Shown piece after piece: positions 9,550 to 17,753 of a DNA stretch of 64,000 nucleotides; position 1 is the stretch's first letter; every line of letters starts with the position of its first letter. The notes below the pieces were generated by a model. It was not told where the DNA came from and searched no databases. It worked only from the letters and a program-made list of their open reading frames with translations. A program made the translations under genes and the position numbers. Origin of the DNA: Streptomyces sp. NBC_00250 (lineage in GTDB: Bacteria > Actinomycetota > Actinomycetes > Streptomycetales > Streptomycetaceae); assembly GCF_036192275.1 (NCBI RefSeq), contig NZ_CP108088.1, forward strand, positions 5,705,501 through 5,769,500, in the 5' to 3' direction.

Positions 9550-10230
9550 ATGAGGTCCGCGCTGGGAAGGATCGGGGTGGCCGCCGTCGCGGCCGCCCTC
9601 CTCACGAGCTGCTCCGGCGGCGACGGTGGGGACGCCACGAAGGAACCGGAGGGCCTGGCGGCGGCCGAGGTCTGCCGGGGCTTCGCGAAGGACGCCGCTG
9701 TCACGGCGGCGCTCAAGACGGCCACCGACAGTGAGCGTTTCCACGACGGCCTGTCGGCGTCCCAGCCGGACAAGGCCCTCGACCTCCTGCGGGACGCGAC
9801 CCGCGCGCCGCTGTCCGACTCCTACCGGCCGCAGCCGAGGCCGTACTGCAAGATCTGGCGCGTCGGGGACATCGACAAGGACCTCAAGATCGAACTGAGC
9901 CCGGCGTCCAAGGCCCCGGGGATGGACCCGGAGCTGCTCAAGAAGGTGACCCTCTACACCTCGGGCGCGCTGGCCTACTCGTCCTCGGGGCTGGGCAACG
10001 TCTACTTCTCCTGCGATCTCAAGGAGCCTGCCCACGACTTCGTCGTCGAGACGACGATCTGGGGCCCCGCGGGCATCCCGGACGCGGACCTGGAACAGCG
10101 GACGCGGCTGATCACGCTCGCCAACGCCGCGGCCCGGCAGGTCTCGGCGGAGCTGGGCTGCCAGGGAGACGAGCTGGCGACCGGGGTACCGAAGGCCATC
10201 CCGGCCACCTCATCCGCTCCGTCCTCCTGA
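9550..10230 (+). CDS. Secreted lipoprotein of the T7SS-associated module
   Basis: About 226-aa lipoprotein. The signal peptide ends in a lipobox (LLTSC, Cys at about residue 20), followed by a Gly/Asp linker and a soluble domain with four further Cys (VCRGF, YCKIW, FSCDL, LGCQG) that could form two disulfides. The start chosen is ATG 9550. An in-frame GTG at 9541 overlaps the upstream stop by four bases and could add three residues. The same Cys pattern recurs in the lipoprotein at 16528, so the two are distant paralogues in duplicated modules. The role is unknown. Membrane-tethered partner or immunity protein for the upstream gene is inference. Confidence 0.75.
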   Translation: MRSALGRIGVAAVAAALLTSCSGGDGGDATKEPEGLAAAEVCRGFAKDAAVTAALKTATDSERFHDGLSASQPDKALDLLRDATRAPLSDSYRPQPRPYCKIWRVGDIDKDLKIELSPASKAPGMDPELLKKVTLYTSGALAYSSSGLGNVYFSCDLKEPAHDFVVETTIWGPAGIPDADLEQRTRLITLANAAARQVSAELGCQGDELATGVPKAIPATSSAPSS

Positions 10231-10387
10231 CCAGGCCGCTCGATACGGGCCGGCGTCCTCGGAGCCGTCCTTCCGGCCGCATCCCTCGTACGGGGTGCGG
10301 TCGGCCGCACCATGGGGCCCGGCAGCGCCGCCGCCCGGCACGTCGCCGACGAGCCGGCTGCGCGGGCACCGGGCCCGGTGGAGTCCG

Positions 10388-12505
10388 CTACACCCCGTAC
10401 ACCGGCATCGCCGCGATCTGGCCCGCGCGGGAGATGAAGACGCGGTTACCGCCGCCCGCCAGCTGGTAGGAGCCCGCGCCCTCCATCTGCGTCGTGAAGA
10501 GGAGGTCGCCCGACACCTTGTGGATGACCTCGACGCGGTCCTCAAGGCCGTGGACCCAGACCGTCGTTCCCTGCACTGCCGGAGGGGTGATGGGATCGGC
10601 GGAGCGGCCGAAGCCGTCCAGGATTTTGGACCACTTCGAGTCCGGCGAGTGGAATTGCGGCATGGTGCCGAGGCGGTAGACGCCGTACTCCGCCACCGCG
10701 ATCACGTGTTCCCCGTCCACGGCCGGGGAGCCGAAGCCCGGTTCCCCGGGCTCCGCGCCCAGGGCTTCGTCCTCCCACAGGAAGTCGCCGCGGTCGAGGC
10801 GGCGGGCCATGAGGCTGTGACCGCCCAGGTAGGCGATGTTGTTCTCGCCGACCGCGGGGGCCTGGCCGTCGGTGCCCTGGCCCTTGATGTACCAGTCCGT
10901 CTCGCCGTTCTCCGTGTAGAGCGCGGCGACATAGCCGTCCCTGCCGTGGATCACGAGCCGCTTCCTTCCCACGGCGGCCTTCGCCGGACCGTTGTGGGAG
11001 CGGGGCGAGGTCATCGGGCGGGACCATGTCGTCGCGAGGGTCCAGGCATTGAGCGCGCGGAGTTCGTTGTCCTTCGTCACCAGGTAGACATGGGTGTCGT
11101 CGGCGGCGAGGAGGTCGTCGACATCGCTGCCGGTCTGCCAGACGGGGGCGCCGGTGGAGGCGACGAAGGCCTTCAGGCCGCCCTCCTTGTCGACACCCAC
11201 CACAAGCCGGTCGGCGACCGAGACGAAACCGGCGTCGGCGTCGACGTCCTTGGCCCGCCACCGCTCCTTCCCGTCCTTGACGGAGAGGGCGAGCAGACCG
11301 CCCATCTTCGCCTGCACGATCACCACGTCCCGTACCGGCAAGGGGAGTTCTCCCCCGGGCGCCGTCACGTCGAGCGGTCCCCACAGGGGCTTCGGGACCT
11401 GGCCCTGCTGGGTGTCGATGGCCGAGACGAACGCCGCTTCCGGGGTTGCCACGGCCGGCGGCACATCGGCGGTCGGTGACTTCGACTGCCCCTTCTCGCG
11501 GTTCAGCCACCACGCGCCCGCCCCGCCGGCCGTGCCCAGGACCGCCACGCCCACGGCCGCGCCGGTGAGGAAGCGGCGGCGGGACGGCGAGGAGGAGGGT
11601 GCGACGGTGTCCGCGGGTGCCGTCAGGCGCTTCGTGGCGGTCTCACGGCGCTTGATGTCCTCGGCGAGCGGGCCCTTGCGCCAGGCGCGGTCGGCGCCCT
11701 TGGGCGGGGCGAAGGCCTCCGCGACCTGCGGGGGCAGCGGGCGGTACGCCGGGTCCTTCGCCAGGCACGGCCCGATCAGCTCCTGGAGCTCCGGCGGCAC
11801 CAGGCTCAGGTCCGGGGTGCCGTGCACGACCTCGTACTGGACGGCCGACACGTGGGCGCCGTCGAAGGTCCGCCGGCCGCTCGCCGCGTACGCGAGGACC
11901 GCGCCGAGAGAGAAGACGTCCGAGGCCGGTCCGACCCGCTGTCCCAGGACCTGCTCGGGAGCCCCGTACCCGGGCGTGACCGGGATCTGGCCCGTCGTCG
12001 TGAGCGTGAGTCCGTGCTCGGGGCGCGCGATGCCGAAGTCGATGATCCGGGGGCCGGTGGAGGTGAGCACGATGTTCGCGGGCTTGAGGTCGCGGTGGAC
12101 GAGACCGGCCGCGTGGATGTCGTGCAGGGTGCGGGCGAGGTGGGCGGCGAGGGCGCGGACCGCCGGCACGTCCATCGGCCCGTACGCGCGGACGGCCTCG
12201 TCGAGCGTCGGACCGGCGAGGAACTCGGCGGCGATCCACGGCCGCCCGCCCTCGGTCTGCGCGCCGAGGACCCGGGCCACGCCGCCGCTGGTGACGGCCC
12301 GCGCCATGTCGGCCTCGCGTACGAAGCGCTGGGCGAGGTGCTGGTCGTGGGCGAGCTCGGGCCGCAGGACCTTGACGGCGGCGGGGGCCCCGTCACCGTC
12401 CCGGCCGACGTACACCTTGCCCATGCCGCCCTCGCCGAGGACGCCGAGCAGACGGTACGGGCCGAGCCGGAGCGGGTCGCCGGTGGCGAGGGGCTGCGTG
12501 GTCAC
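10388..12505 (-). CDS. Serine/threonine protein kinase with PQQ-like beta-propeller sensor
   Basis: 705-aa membrane kinase of the actinobacterial STPK/PknB type. The kinase domain spans residues about 17-270: glycine loop GEGGMG (24-29), Lys45 (AVKVL), catalytic loop HRDLKPAN (Asp139) and DFG (156-158) are all intact, so it should be active. A single transmembrane segment follows RRRFLTG near 300-330. The C-terminal ~350 residues show recurring Trp/Gly-Thr-Gly blades (GKERWRAKD, GAPVWQTG, GETDWYIKG) of a PQQ-type propeller that would sit outside the membrane. The GTG start at 12505 has a GGAG site 8 bases upstream. It is last in a three-kinase run on the minus strand, convergent to the T7SS genes. 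Confidence 0.9.
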   Translation of the reverse strand: MTTQPLATGDPLRLGPYRLLGVLGEGGMGKVYVGRDGDGAPAAVKVLRPELAHDQHLAQRFVREADMARAVTSGGVARVLGAQTEGGRPWIAAEFLAGPTLDEAVRAYGPMDVPAVRALAAHLARTLHDIHAAGLVHRDLKPANIVLTSTGPRIIDFGIARPEHGLTLTTTGQIPVTPGYGAPEQVLGQRVGPASDVFSLGAVLAYAASGRRTFDGAHVSAVQYEVVHGTPDLSLVPPELQELIGPCLAKDPAYRPLPPQVAEAFAPPKGADRAWRKGPLAEDIKRRETATKRLTAPADTVAPSSSPSRRRFLTGAAVGVAVLGTAGGAGAWWLNREKGQSKSPTADVPPAVATPEAAFVSAIDTQQGQVPKPLWGPLDVTAPGGELPLPVRDVVIVQAKMGGLLALSVKDGKERWRAKDVDADAGFVSVADRLVVGVDKEGGLKAFVASTGAPVWQTGSDVDDLLAADDTHVYLVTKDNELRALNAWTLATTWSRPMTSPRSHNGPAKAAVGRKRLVIHGRDGYVAALYTENGETDWYIKGQGTDGQAPAVGENNIAYLGGHSLMARRLDRGDFLWEDEALGAEPGEPGFGSPAVDGEHVIAVAEYGVYRLGTMPQFHSPDSKWSKILDGFGRSADPITPPAVQGTTVWVHGLEDRVEVIHKVSGDLLFTTQMEGAGSYQLAGGGNRVFISRAGQIAAMPVYGV

Positions 12506-12575
12506 GGGGTGTTCTCCGGATCGGGGGAAACGAGGGATGGGGCGAAGGACGGGGAGGGGGATGGGGACGAAGGAC

Positions 12576-12661
12576 GGGGTGAGGGACGGGGTGAGGGACG
12601 GGGTGAGGGACGGGGTGAGGGACGGGGGTGAAGGGCGGGGTGAGGGACGGGGGTGAAGGGC
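12576..12661. repeat. 12-bp G-rich minisatellite in the intergenic gap
   Basis: Four perfect tandem copies of a 12-mer (GGGGTGAGGGAC) run from 12576 to 12623, followed by a 13-bp variant, another perfect copy and a second 13-bp variant up to 12661. The array fills most of the 167-bp gap between the two kinase genes on the minus strand, upstream of the 12505 start. It is strongly strand-asymmetric (G on plus, C on minus), so minus-strand mRNA would carry a C-rich leader. Read in the kinase frame it encodes an uninterrupted Pro-Ser-Leu-Thr repeat with no stop, but the GTG at 12505 has the better ribosome site. Confidence 0.85.
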
Positions 12662-12672
12662 GGGGCCGGGGA

Positions 12673-14856
12673 TCAGGCGAAGGGGATGGCCACGACGGAC
12701 GTCGCCCCCGCCCCGATGATCCGGGTCCGTTCCTTGTCGACGACGTACCGGGTGGCCTCGGTGGCGAACACCCAGGCCGATCTGTGGGTCGTCACGTCGA
12801 TCGCGCTCAGCCCGCCCCGCACCGGGGCGTACACGTACTTGTCCCCGACCACGGGGACGGTGAAGTAGGAGGGGGTCAGCTCGCGGTCCGCGGGCCGCTC
12901 CGTCCAGTACGGCGTTCCCTTGTCGGCCCCGAGGGCCACGAGCCCCGGGGAGGTCCTGGACTCCTGCGCGTAGACGATGCCGCGTGCGACGGCCGGCAGA
13001 CCGAAGAACGTGGACCCGGAGCCGTGCTCCCAGGCGCTCTTGCCGTCCGTGAGGCGCAGGGCGCGGAGCCGGTTGCCACCGATGTACACGTGCCGCTCGT
13101 CGACCGCGAGCTCGCCGGGCCGGAAGCTCTGGGATTCCTTCAGGGCGATGCGGCGCTGCCAGAGCAGGCGGCCGGTGTTCAGCTCCCGCGCCTGGACGAC
13201 GAAGTATTTGAGGTCGCCGCTGTTCTTGCCGAGGATCAGCCGGTCGCCGACGACCTTGGAGATCCAGGGGCGGACGCCGTCCCACTCGTACGCCTGGCGC
13301 CATGCCTCCTTGCCCGCCCGGAGGTTGACGGCGATCAGGTGCCAGCCCTTCTCGTTCGCGTCCGAATCGATCTCCTTCTTGCCGCGCCGGGAGGCGGCGA
13401 AGAGCATTCCGCCGGAGGCGGCGAGGAGTGCGGTGCCCGAGTTCGTGCCGTCGAAGCCCTTGAGGACGATCAGCTTGGCCGCCTCCTTGCCGGTAGCGGG
13501 GGCGAGCGTACGGATCTTCAGGGCACCCGGACCTTCGTAGGTGCCGGCCGACGCGTAGAAGTTCGTGCCGTCGCTGACGATCTGGAACGGATCCAGGGCA
13601 TCGGACCAGAGTTCGAGGCCGTTCTCCGGGTTGAGGGCCCGGAAGGAGACGGTCTCGGCGAAGCCGACGGCATCGCCCGCGAGCAGCTGCACCGTCCGCT
13701 GCTCGCGATCGAGGGTCGACCCCTGCCACAGCGCCTTCGGCGATCCGTCGGCCGCAGTCGGGGCAGGGACGGCGGTGGGACCCGTGGGGGTGGGGGTGCC
13801 GCCGGTGGCCTGCGGGGTGTCCTCCGACCCCAGCCACGCCCAGAGGCCTCCGCCCGCCGCCGTGACACCGAGCAGGGCTCCGCCGCCCAGGGAGAACAGC
13901 CGTCGCCGCGAGAGCGGCGTGCTCGCCACGGTCTCCGCCACCGCCGACTCCGCCGGGGCGGGCAGGCGGCGGGGGGCGTGCAGCCAGATGTCGGTCGCGC
14001 GGCGGGCGATGTCGGTGAGGAGCAGCGGCGGGAGGTGGTCGGCGAACTCGCCGTGGCCGTCGTGGAGGTGGTCGACCAGGACGCCGGTCGTGGGGCGGGC
14101 CGCCGGGTCCTTGGACAGGCAGGCCGTCAGGAGCGGGAGCAGTGCTTCCGGTACGCCGGTGAGGTCGGGGTCGGCGTAGCGGACGCGGTAGAGGAGGTCG
14201 GCGGCGGAGCCCGTACCGAAGGGGCCGTGGCCGGTGGCGGCGAAGACGAGGACGCCGGCGAGCGCGAACACGTCGCCCGCGGGCGGGTGTTCCTGGCCGC
14301 TCGCCTGTTCCGGCGACATGAAGGCGGGTGTGCCGGCCGCCGCTCCCGTACGCGTGAGGTGGTCGTCGCCGGCCGCGCGGGCGATACCGAAGTCGATGAT
14401 CTTCGGGCCGTAGGCGGTGACGAGGACGTTCGAGGGCTTGAGGTCGCGGTGGACCACGTCCGAGGAGTGCAGCTGGGCGAGCGCCCCGGCGAGCGCGGCA
14501 CCGAGGGCGCGGACGGTCGGCTCGGGGAGCGGGCCGCCGAGCGCCACGGCGTCGTCGAGCGGCGGGCCGAGGACGTACTCGGTGGCCAGCCACGGCGTCT
14601 CGGCCAACGGGTCGGCGTCGACGACGGCCGCACCGTGCCGGGCGCCGATGATCCGCGCCGCGTCCGTCTCCAGACGGAAACGGGCACGGAACGCGGGGTC
14701 GGTGGCGAGCCGCGCGTGCACGGTCTTCAGCGCGACGGTACGCCCGCCGGGGGTGCGCGCCAGATAGACCGTGCCCATGCCGCCGGAGCCGAGGCGGGCG
14801 AGGAGACGGTACGTGGCGACGGCGGCCGGGTCGTCGTGGGTCAGGGGCGACAGCAT
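12673..14856 (-). CDS. Serine/threonine protein kinase with PQQ-like beta-propeller sensor
   Basis: 727-aa paralogue of the neighbouring kinase. Kinase domain at residues about 16-270 with GSGGMG (23-28), Lys44 (VALKTV), HRDLKPSN (Asp138) and DFGIAR (Asp155) intact. A juxtamembrane Arg-rich stretch (LSRRRLFSL) precedes one transmembrane helix near 320-345, then a Pro/Thr linker and an extracytoplasmic propeller-like domain with repeated Trp-containing blades (GLELWSDA, KEAWRQAYEWDG, GRLLWQRR, KSAWEHGSG). ATG start at 14856, with 56 bp to the upstream pseudokinase on the same strand, suggesting a shared transcript. The sensed ligand is unknown. Proximity to T7SS-associated genes suggests, but does not prove, regulation of that system. 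Confidence 0.9.
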   Translation of the reverse strand: MLSPLTHDDPAAVATYRLLARLGSGGMGTVYLARTPGGRTVALKTVHARLATDPAFRARFRLETDAARIIGARHGAAVVDADPLAETPWLATEYVLGPPLDDAVALGGPLPEPTVRALGAALAGALAQLHSSDVVHRDLKPSNVLVTAYGPKIIDFGIARAAGDDHLTRTGAAAGTPAFMSPEQASGQEHPPAGDVFALAGVLVFAATGHGPFGTGSAADLLYRVRYADPDLTGVPEALLPLLTACLSKDPAARPTTGVLVDHLHDGHGEFADHLPPLLLTDIARRATDIWLHAPRRLPAPAESAVAETVASTPLSRRRLFSLGGGALLGVTAAGGGLWAWLGSEDTPQATGGTPTPTGPTAVPAPTAADGSPKALWQGSTLDREQRTVQLLAGDAVGFAETVSFRALNPENGLELWSDALDPFQIVSDGTNFYASAGTYEGPGALKIRTLAPATGKEAAKLIVLKGFDGTNSGTALLAASGGMLFAASRRGKKEIDSDANEKGWHLIAVNLRAGKEAWRQAYEWDGVRPWISKVVGDRLILGKNSGDLKYFVVQARELNTGRLLWQRRIALKESQSFRPGELAVDERHVYIGGNRLRALRLTDGKSAWEHGSGSTFFGLPAVARGIVYAQESRTSPGLVALGADKGTPYWTERPADRELTPSYFTVPVVGDKYVYAPVRGGLSAIDVTTHRSAWVFATEATRYVVDKERTRIIGAGATSVVAIPFA

Positions 14857-14912
14857 GGGATGAGGTCCGTCAGGTCCGGGGGCGTATGGAAGGGCGGGCT
14901 GTGGCGGGGGGA

Positions 14913-15818
14913 TCAGACCCGGGCCGGCGCGGGGAGTTCCGCGGCGAGGAGTTCCGAGGACTGGCGGGCCAGTGCGGCGACCACCCGGCCCGGCAGCCAG
15001 CCCGGGGCGAGGAGGGAACCGGCCGAGTTCAGGACCGTGCCGTGCGTCGAGGGCGGGGCGAGGGCGGTCATCAGGGCGGCGGCCGTGGGCCGGTCGGCCG
15101 GGTCGCGGGCCAGACAGGAGGCGAGCACCGGGCGCAGGGCGGGCGGGAGTTCGTCCCGCTCGGGCACGGTGTGCCCGGTGGCGGCGTACGCGAGGACGGC
15201 GCCGAGCGCGAAGACGTCACCCGGCGGACGCGGCCGGCCTCCCGAGGCCTGCTCGGGTGCGAGGGCGCCCGGGTCGAGGCCGGGCAGGCCGGTGCGCCGC
15301 TCGCCGTCGGCCGAGGCGGCCCGTACCGCGCCGAAGCAGGTCAGCCGGGGGCCGTCCGCGGTGAGCAGGACGGCGGCGGGGGAGACCCCGGCGTGGGTGA
15401 GGCCCTGGCCGTGCGCGGCGCCCAGCGCCTCGGCGAGGGCGGCGCCGACGGCCCGGACGGTGGTCTCGGGCAGCGGACCGCCGTGGACGGCGAGGGCGAC
15501 GGGGAGCGGGAGCGCCGGGACGTAGGGGCTCGCGTACCAGGGGGCCTCGCCGGGGCCGGCCACGCCCGTCACCGGAGCGATCCAGGGTCCGAGGAGGTGA
15601 CGGGCGGCGCCGGCCTCCACGGCGAACCGGGCGGGATCGGTGCCGGGCAGCGGGGCGCTGAGCAGCACGGTGTGCTCGCCGTCCTCGCTGCGGGCCACGA
15701 ACCGGCGGCAGGGCAGGGCGGAGTGGGGCGGATCGAGGCGGGTGATCAGCCGGTACGGTCCGATCCGTCGCGCCGATTCCTGCCGCGCGGATTCCTGCTG
15801 TGTGCGCGACTGTTCCAC
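14913..15818 (-). CDS. Pseudokinase of the STPK family
   Basis: About 301-aa protein with the fold signature of the adjacent kinases but degenerate catalytic motifs. No glycine loop is recognisable, the VAIK lysine position reads TVLLSAP, the HRDLKPxN loop reads THAGVSPAAV (no catalytic Asp) and DFG is CFG. C-lobe landmarks remain (LAPEQASG for APE, GDVFALGAVLAYAATG for DxWSLG, and DPADRPTA). There is no transmembrane helix or sensor domain; it ends after a short Ala-rich tail. Start chosen at GTG 15818, which has a GGGGGG run 8 bases upstream. In-frame alternatives are GTG 15845 or farther upstream. It is first in the minus-strand kinase run and probably binds or scaffolds rather than phosphorylates (inference). 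Confidence 0.82.
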   Translation of the reverse strand: MEQSRTQQESARQESARRIGPYRLITRLDPPHSALPCRRFVARSEDGEHTVLLSAPLPGTDPARFAVEAGAARHLLGPWIAPVTGVAGPGEAPWYASPYVPALPLPVALAVHGGPLPETTVRAVGAALAEALGAAHGQGLTHAGVSPAAVLLTADGPRLTCFGAVRAASADGERRTGLPGLDPGALAPEQASGGRPRPPGDVFALGAVLAYAATGHTVPERDELPPALRPVLASCLARDPADRPTAAALMTALAPPSTHGTVLNSAGSLLAPGWLPGRVVAALARQSSELLAAELPAPARV

Positions 15819-16127
15819 CGTTCGTGCCCCCCGTCTTTCGTGCACCCCGTGGTGACGGGGGCGGGACGAGCCTACCGAGAGGCGGGTGGGGAGCTGTGCC
15901 CGGGAGGTGCGGGGAGCGGGGCCCGGATGCGTGGTGGTCCGGGAAGTCCGGGCTGTCCCGGTTGCGAAGGCGAAGTAGGCATGCGGACATCGTGAAGATC
16001 TCGGGGGTGTCCGTGATTCCCGGTGAGCAGTGCTCGAACGCTCACCCGGAGTACTACGATCGCGATGTTTCCGTGGGAACAGAACTTGCTGAGGCGAAGC
16101 CGGAACGATCACGTCACGGGGGAGAGC

Positions 16128-16531
16128 ATGTCGTTCGAACAGGAGTGGGCGACGGTACGGTCCACGTCCACGGCCGAGGTGAGCATGAGGCTCAACCAGG
16201 TCGCCCCCGAGCCGGGTGGCGGTGGCGGCGGCAACGCCGACCTCAGCGTCGACCAGGACAAGCTCGGAGCCATCGGCAGCGCCGCCTACGCGCTGCACGG
16301 CCGGCTGGTCAAGGACGGGAACCACGCGCGTACGAACACGACGGAAGCGGCGACGGGCATGTCCAGCCACGGCTTCCTCACCGGGTCCGCGATGTCCACC
16401 GTGCAGGAGAAGCCACTCGTGAGGCGTACATCGCGATCCTGCACTCCGTGAGCCTTGCGGTGGTGAAGGAACTCGGCTGCGAGAACAACGCCGGACTTCC
16501 CGAGAAGCCGGTTCTCACGGAGAAGAAGTGA
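16128..16531 (+). pseudogene. Frameshifted paralogue of the small T7SS-associated protein
   Basis: Starts at ATG 16128 behind GGGGGAGAG and reads MSFEQEWATVRS ... GFLTGSAMSTVQEK, parallel to the intact 137-aa protein at 6776. In this frame translation then runs off into unrelated sequence and stops at 16451 (107 aa). The expected C-terminal helix (TREAYIAILHSVSLAVVKELG) is present in another frame from about 16415 and ends at 16531. Restoring one base near 16411-16415 would give 134 aa, matching the paralogue. The downstream lipoprotein's GTG overlaps the stop of this second frame (GTGA), showing that the shifted frame was the native one. It could be a real one-base deletion, a sequencing error or programmed shifting. 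Confidence 0.75.
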
Positions 16532-17193
16532 AGCGGAAGATGCGAAGAATCCTGAGCGCGGCGGTCGTTGTGCTTCTCGCCGTCTCGGCGTGTTCCGGAG
16601 GCGGGGACACCGGTAAGGCCTCCGACGCGGCGGACGTGGAGCACTCGGCGGCTCTCAAGTCCTGCCAGGAGGTGTTCGGTGTGGCCGGCGTCGACGCGGT
16701 GCGGGCCGAGTTCGGTGGCGGGTTTCGGGCGTTCGGGCGTTCGCCGGCCGGGATGCGGGACGCCATGGTCGTGGAGGCGCGTGGTTGGAGCGCCGTTGGG
16801 GACGATCTTCGGCGTACCACCTATCACCCGTGCGAGATGGAGGGCGGAGCGGGCGCGGCTCGGGTCACCGGCACCGTCGGGTGGTCGATGTACGACATCG
16901 ACTCCGTGGGCTCCGGCGACGGCAGGCTTCGGTGGCGCACCGTCGCGGACGGGGTCCACGTGGCCTCCCGCCCCGACGCCTGGGGTACGCCGCTCGTCGT
17001 GCCCTGCACCGTCCCGGGCGCCGCCGCCGGCCAGGGTCGCGAGCTGCCGCTCCAGGTCGCGGTGAAGGACGAGGGCCGGAAGGCGGACTCGGCCGTGTCG
17101 ACGGAGCAGTTCCTGAAGGCCCTCGCCGAGAACACGCGTCGGCTTCTCGGCTGTAGGGAGACGGTGTCCGTCCCTGCTGATCTGCTCCCGTGA
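16528..17193 (+). CDS. Secreted lipoprotein, second T7SS-associated module
   Basis: 221-aa lipoprotein starting at GTG 16528 inside the stop of the preceding frame. The basic N terminus (KRKMRR) and hydrophobic core end in lipobox AVSAC, then a Gly/Asp linker. The soluble domain keeps four Cys (KSCQE, HPCEM, VPCTV, LGCRE) at spacings like those of the lipoprotein at 9550, so both belong to one divergent family. No enzymatic motif is visible. It depends on translational coupling to the frameshifted upstream gene, so its expression may be lowered if the frameshift is real. Confidence 0.75.
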   Translation: MKRKMRRILSAAVVVLLAVSACSGGGDTGKASDAADVEHSAALKSCQEVFGVAGVDAVRAEFGGGFRAFGRSPAGMRDAMVVEARGWSAVGDDLRRTTYHPCEMEGGAGAARVTGTVGWSMYDIDSVGSGDGRLRWRTVADGVHVASRPDAWGTPLVVPCTVPGAAAGQGRELPLQVAVKDEGRKADSAVSTEQFLKALAENTRRLLGCRETVSVPADLLP

Positions 17194-17211
17194 CGCGCGC
17201 GGCCTCCGCCA

Positions 17212-17433
17212 TCAGTCCTCCGCCGTCTCCGACATCGCCGGCGGGGACAGCCGGGACAGGAGCACCACCGTCGCGCGGGTGATCAGCGCCGCGAGGAGGA
17301 TCGTGCCAAGGCCCTCGATCCGGAGGTCGCCGATCTTCGGGCCCGGCCAGACGATGGCGACGATGGGACGGCCGGCGTGCTCGTGCCGGCCGATCGAGAC
17401 GGAAACCGAGCCGGGCGAACGAAAGGGCGGCAC
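17212..17433 (-). CDS. Doubtful small hypothetical protein
   Basis: A 73-codon GTG-initiated frame with one hydrophobic stretch (LGTILLAALITRATVVLLSRL) preceded by a soluble part (HEHAGRPIVAIVWPGPKIGDL) that looks more protein-like than a random shadow. Against it, the start lies inside a strong hairpin terminator, no clear ribosome site is present, and no family is recognised. It could be a remnant gene or chance. Confidence 0.3.
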   Translation of the reverse strand: MPPFRSPGSVSVSIGRHEHAGRPIVAIVWPGPKIGDLRIEGLGTILLAALITRATVVLLSRLSPPAMSETAED

Positions 17434-17455
17434 CCTGTGAGGGGTGCCGCCCTTT
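17422..17455 (-). terminator. Intrinsic terminator downstream of tRNA-Cys
   Basis: Near-perfect 12-13 bp inverted repeat (AAAGGGCGGCACC / GGGTGCCGCCCTTTT) around a CTGTGAG loop, flanked by T runs on both strands. It lies 21 bp beyond the 3' end of the minus-strand tRNA-Cys and could also stop plus-strand reading from the lipoprotein gene. Confidence 0.8.
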
Positions 17456-17476
17456 TCTTCTGCCTGGTCAAGGCGC

Positions 17477-17551
17477 TGGAGACCGTGGCGGGAATTGAAC
17501 CCACGTAACTCGCTTTGCAGGCGAGCCCCTCAACCACTCGGGCACACGGTC
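17477..17551 (-). tRNA. tRNA-Cys (GCA anticodon)
   Basis: 75-nt cloverleaf on the minus strand. Acceptor stem GACCGTG/CACGGTC is perfect, discriminator U73 is followed by an encoded CCA, anticodon stem CTCGC/GCGAG has loop CTGCAAA (GCA at 34-36), and the T arm contains GGTTCAATTCC. U73 and GCA are the expected cysteine identity elements. It is transcribed toward the terminator at 17422-17455. Confidence 0.95.
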
Positions 17552-17753
17552 ATGTGGTGCAACGAGTACGACCGTAGGCGGGGGCCGGGAGGGGCTCAAG
17601 GGGTTCCGGGGTCGTGCCATGTGACTGCAACGGTGCTGCCACACCGCGTTCACAGTCCTGCGGCCGTCGGGCGTCCGTCGTACGTCCAAGGGCTGAGCCG
17701 TACTGGGACTCCTGACAGGGGTCATTTGCCTCTTCACCTCTTACTCTGGGGGA

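Noticed and set aside
12576..12661. Minisatellite considered as a CRISPR array
   Set aside because: Units abut with no spacers and are only 12 bp long.
10388..14593. A single 1,401-codon minus frame spanning both kinases
   Set aside because: The upstream half is out of frame with the second kinase and runs through the minisatellite. GTG 12505 with GGAG gives a standard kinase start.
12628..15525. 965-aa plus-strand frame over the kinase genes
   Set aside because: Repeat-derived start and shadow composition; both kinases on the other strand have full catalytic motifs.
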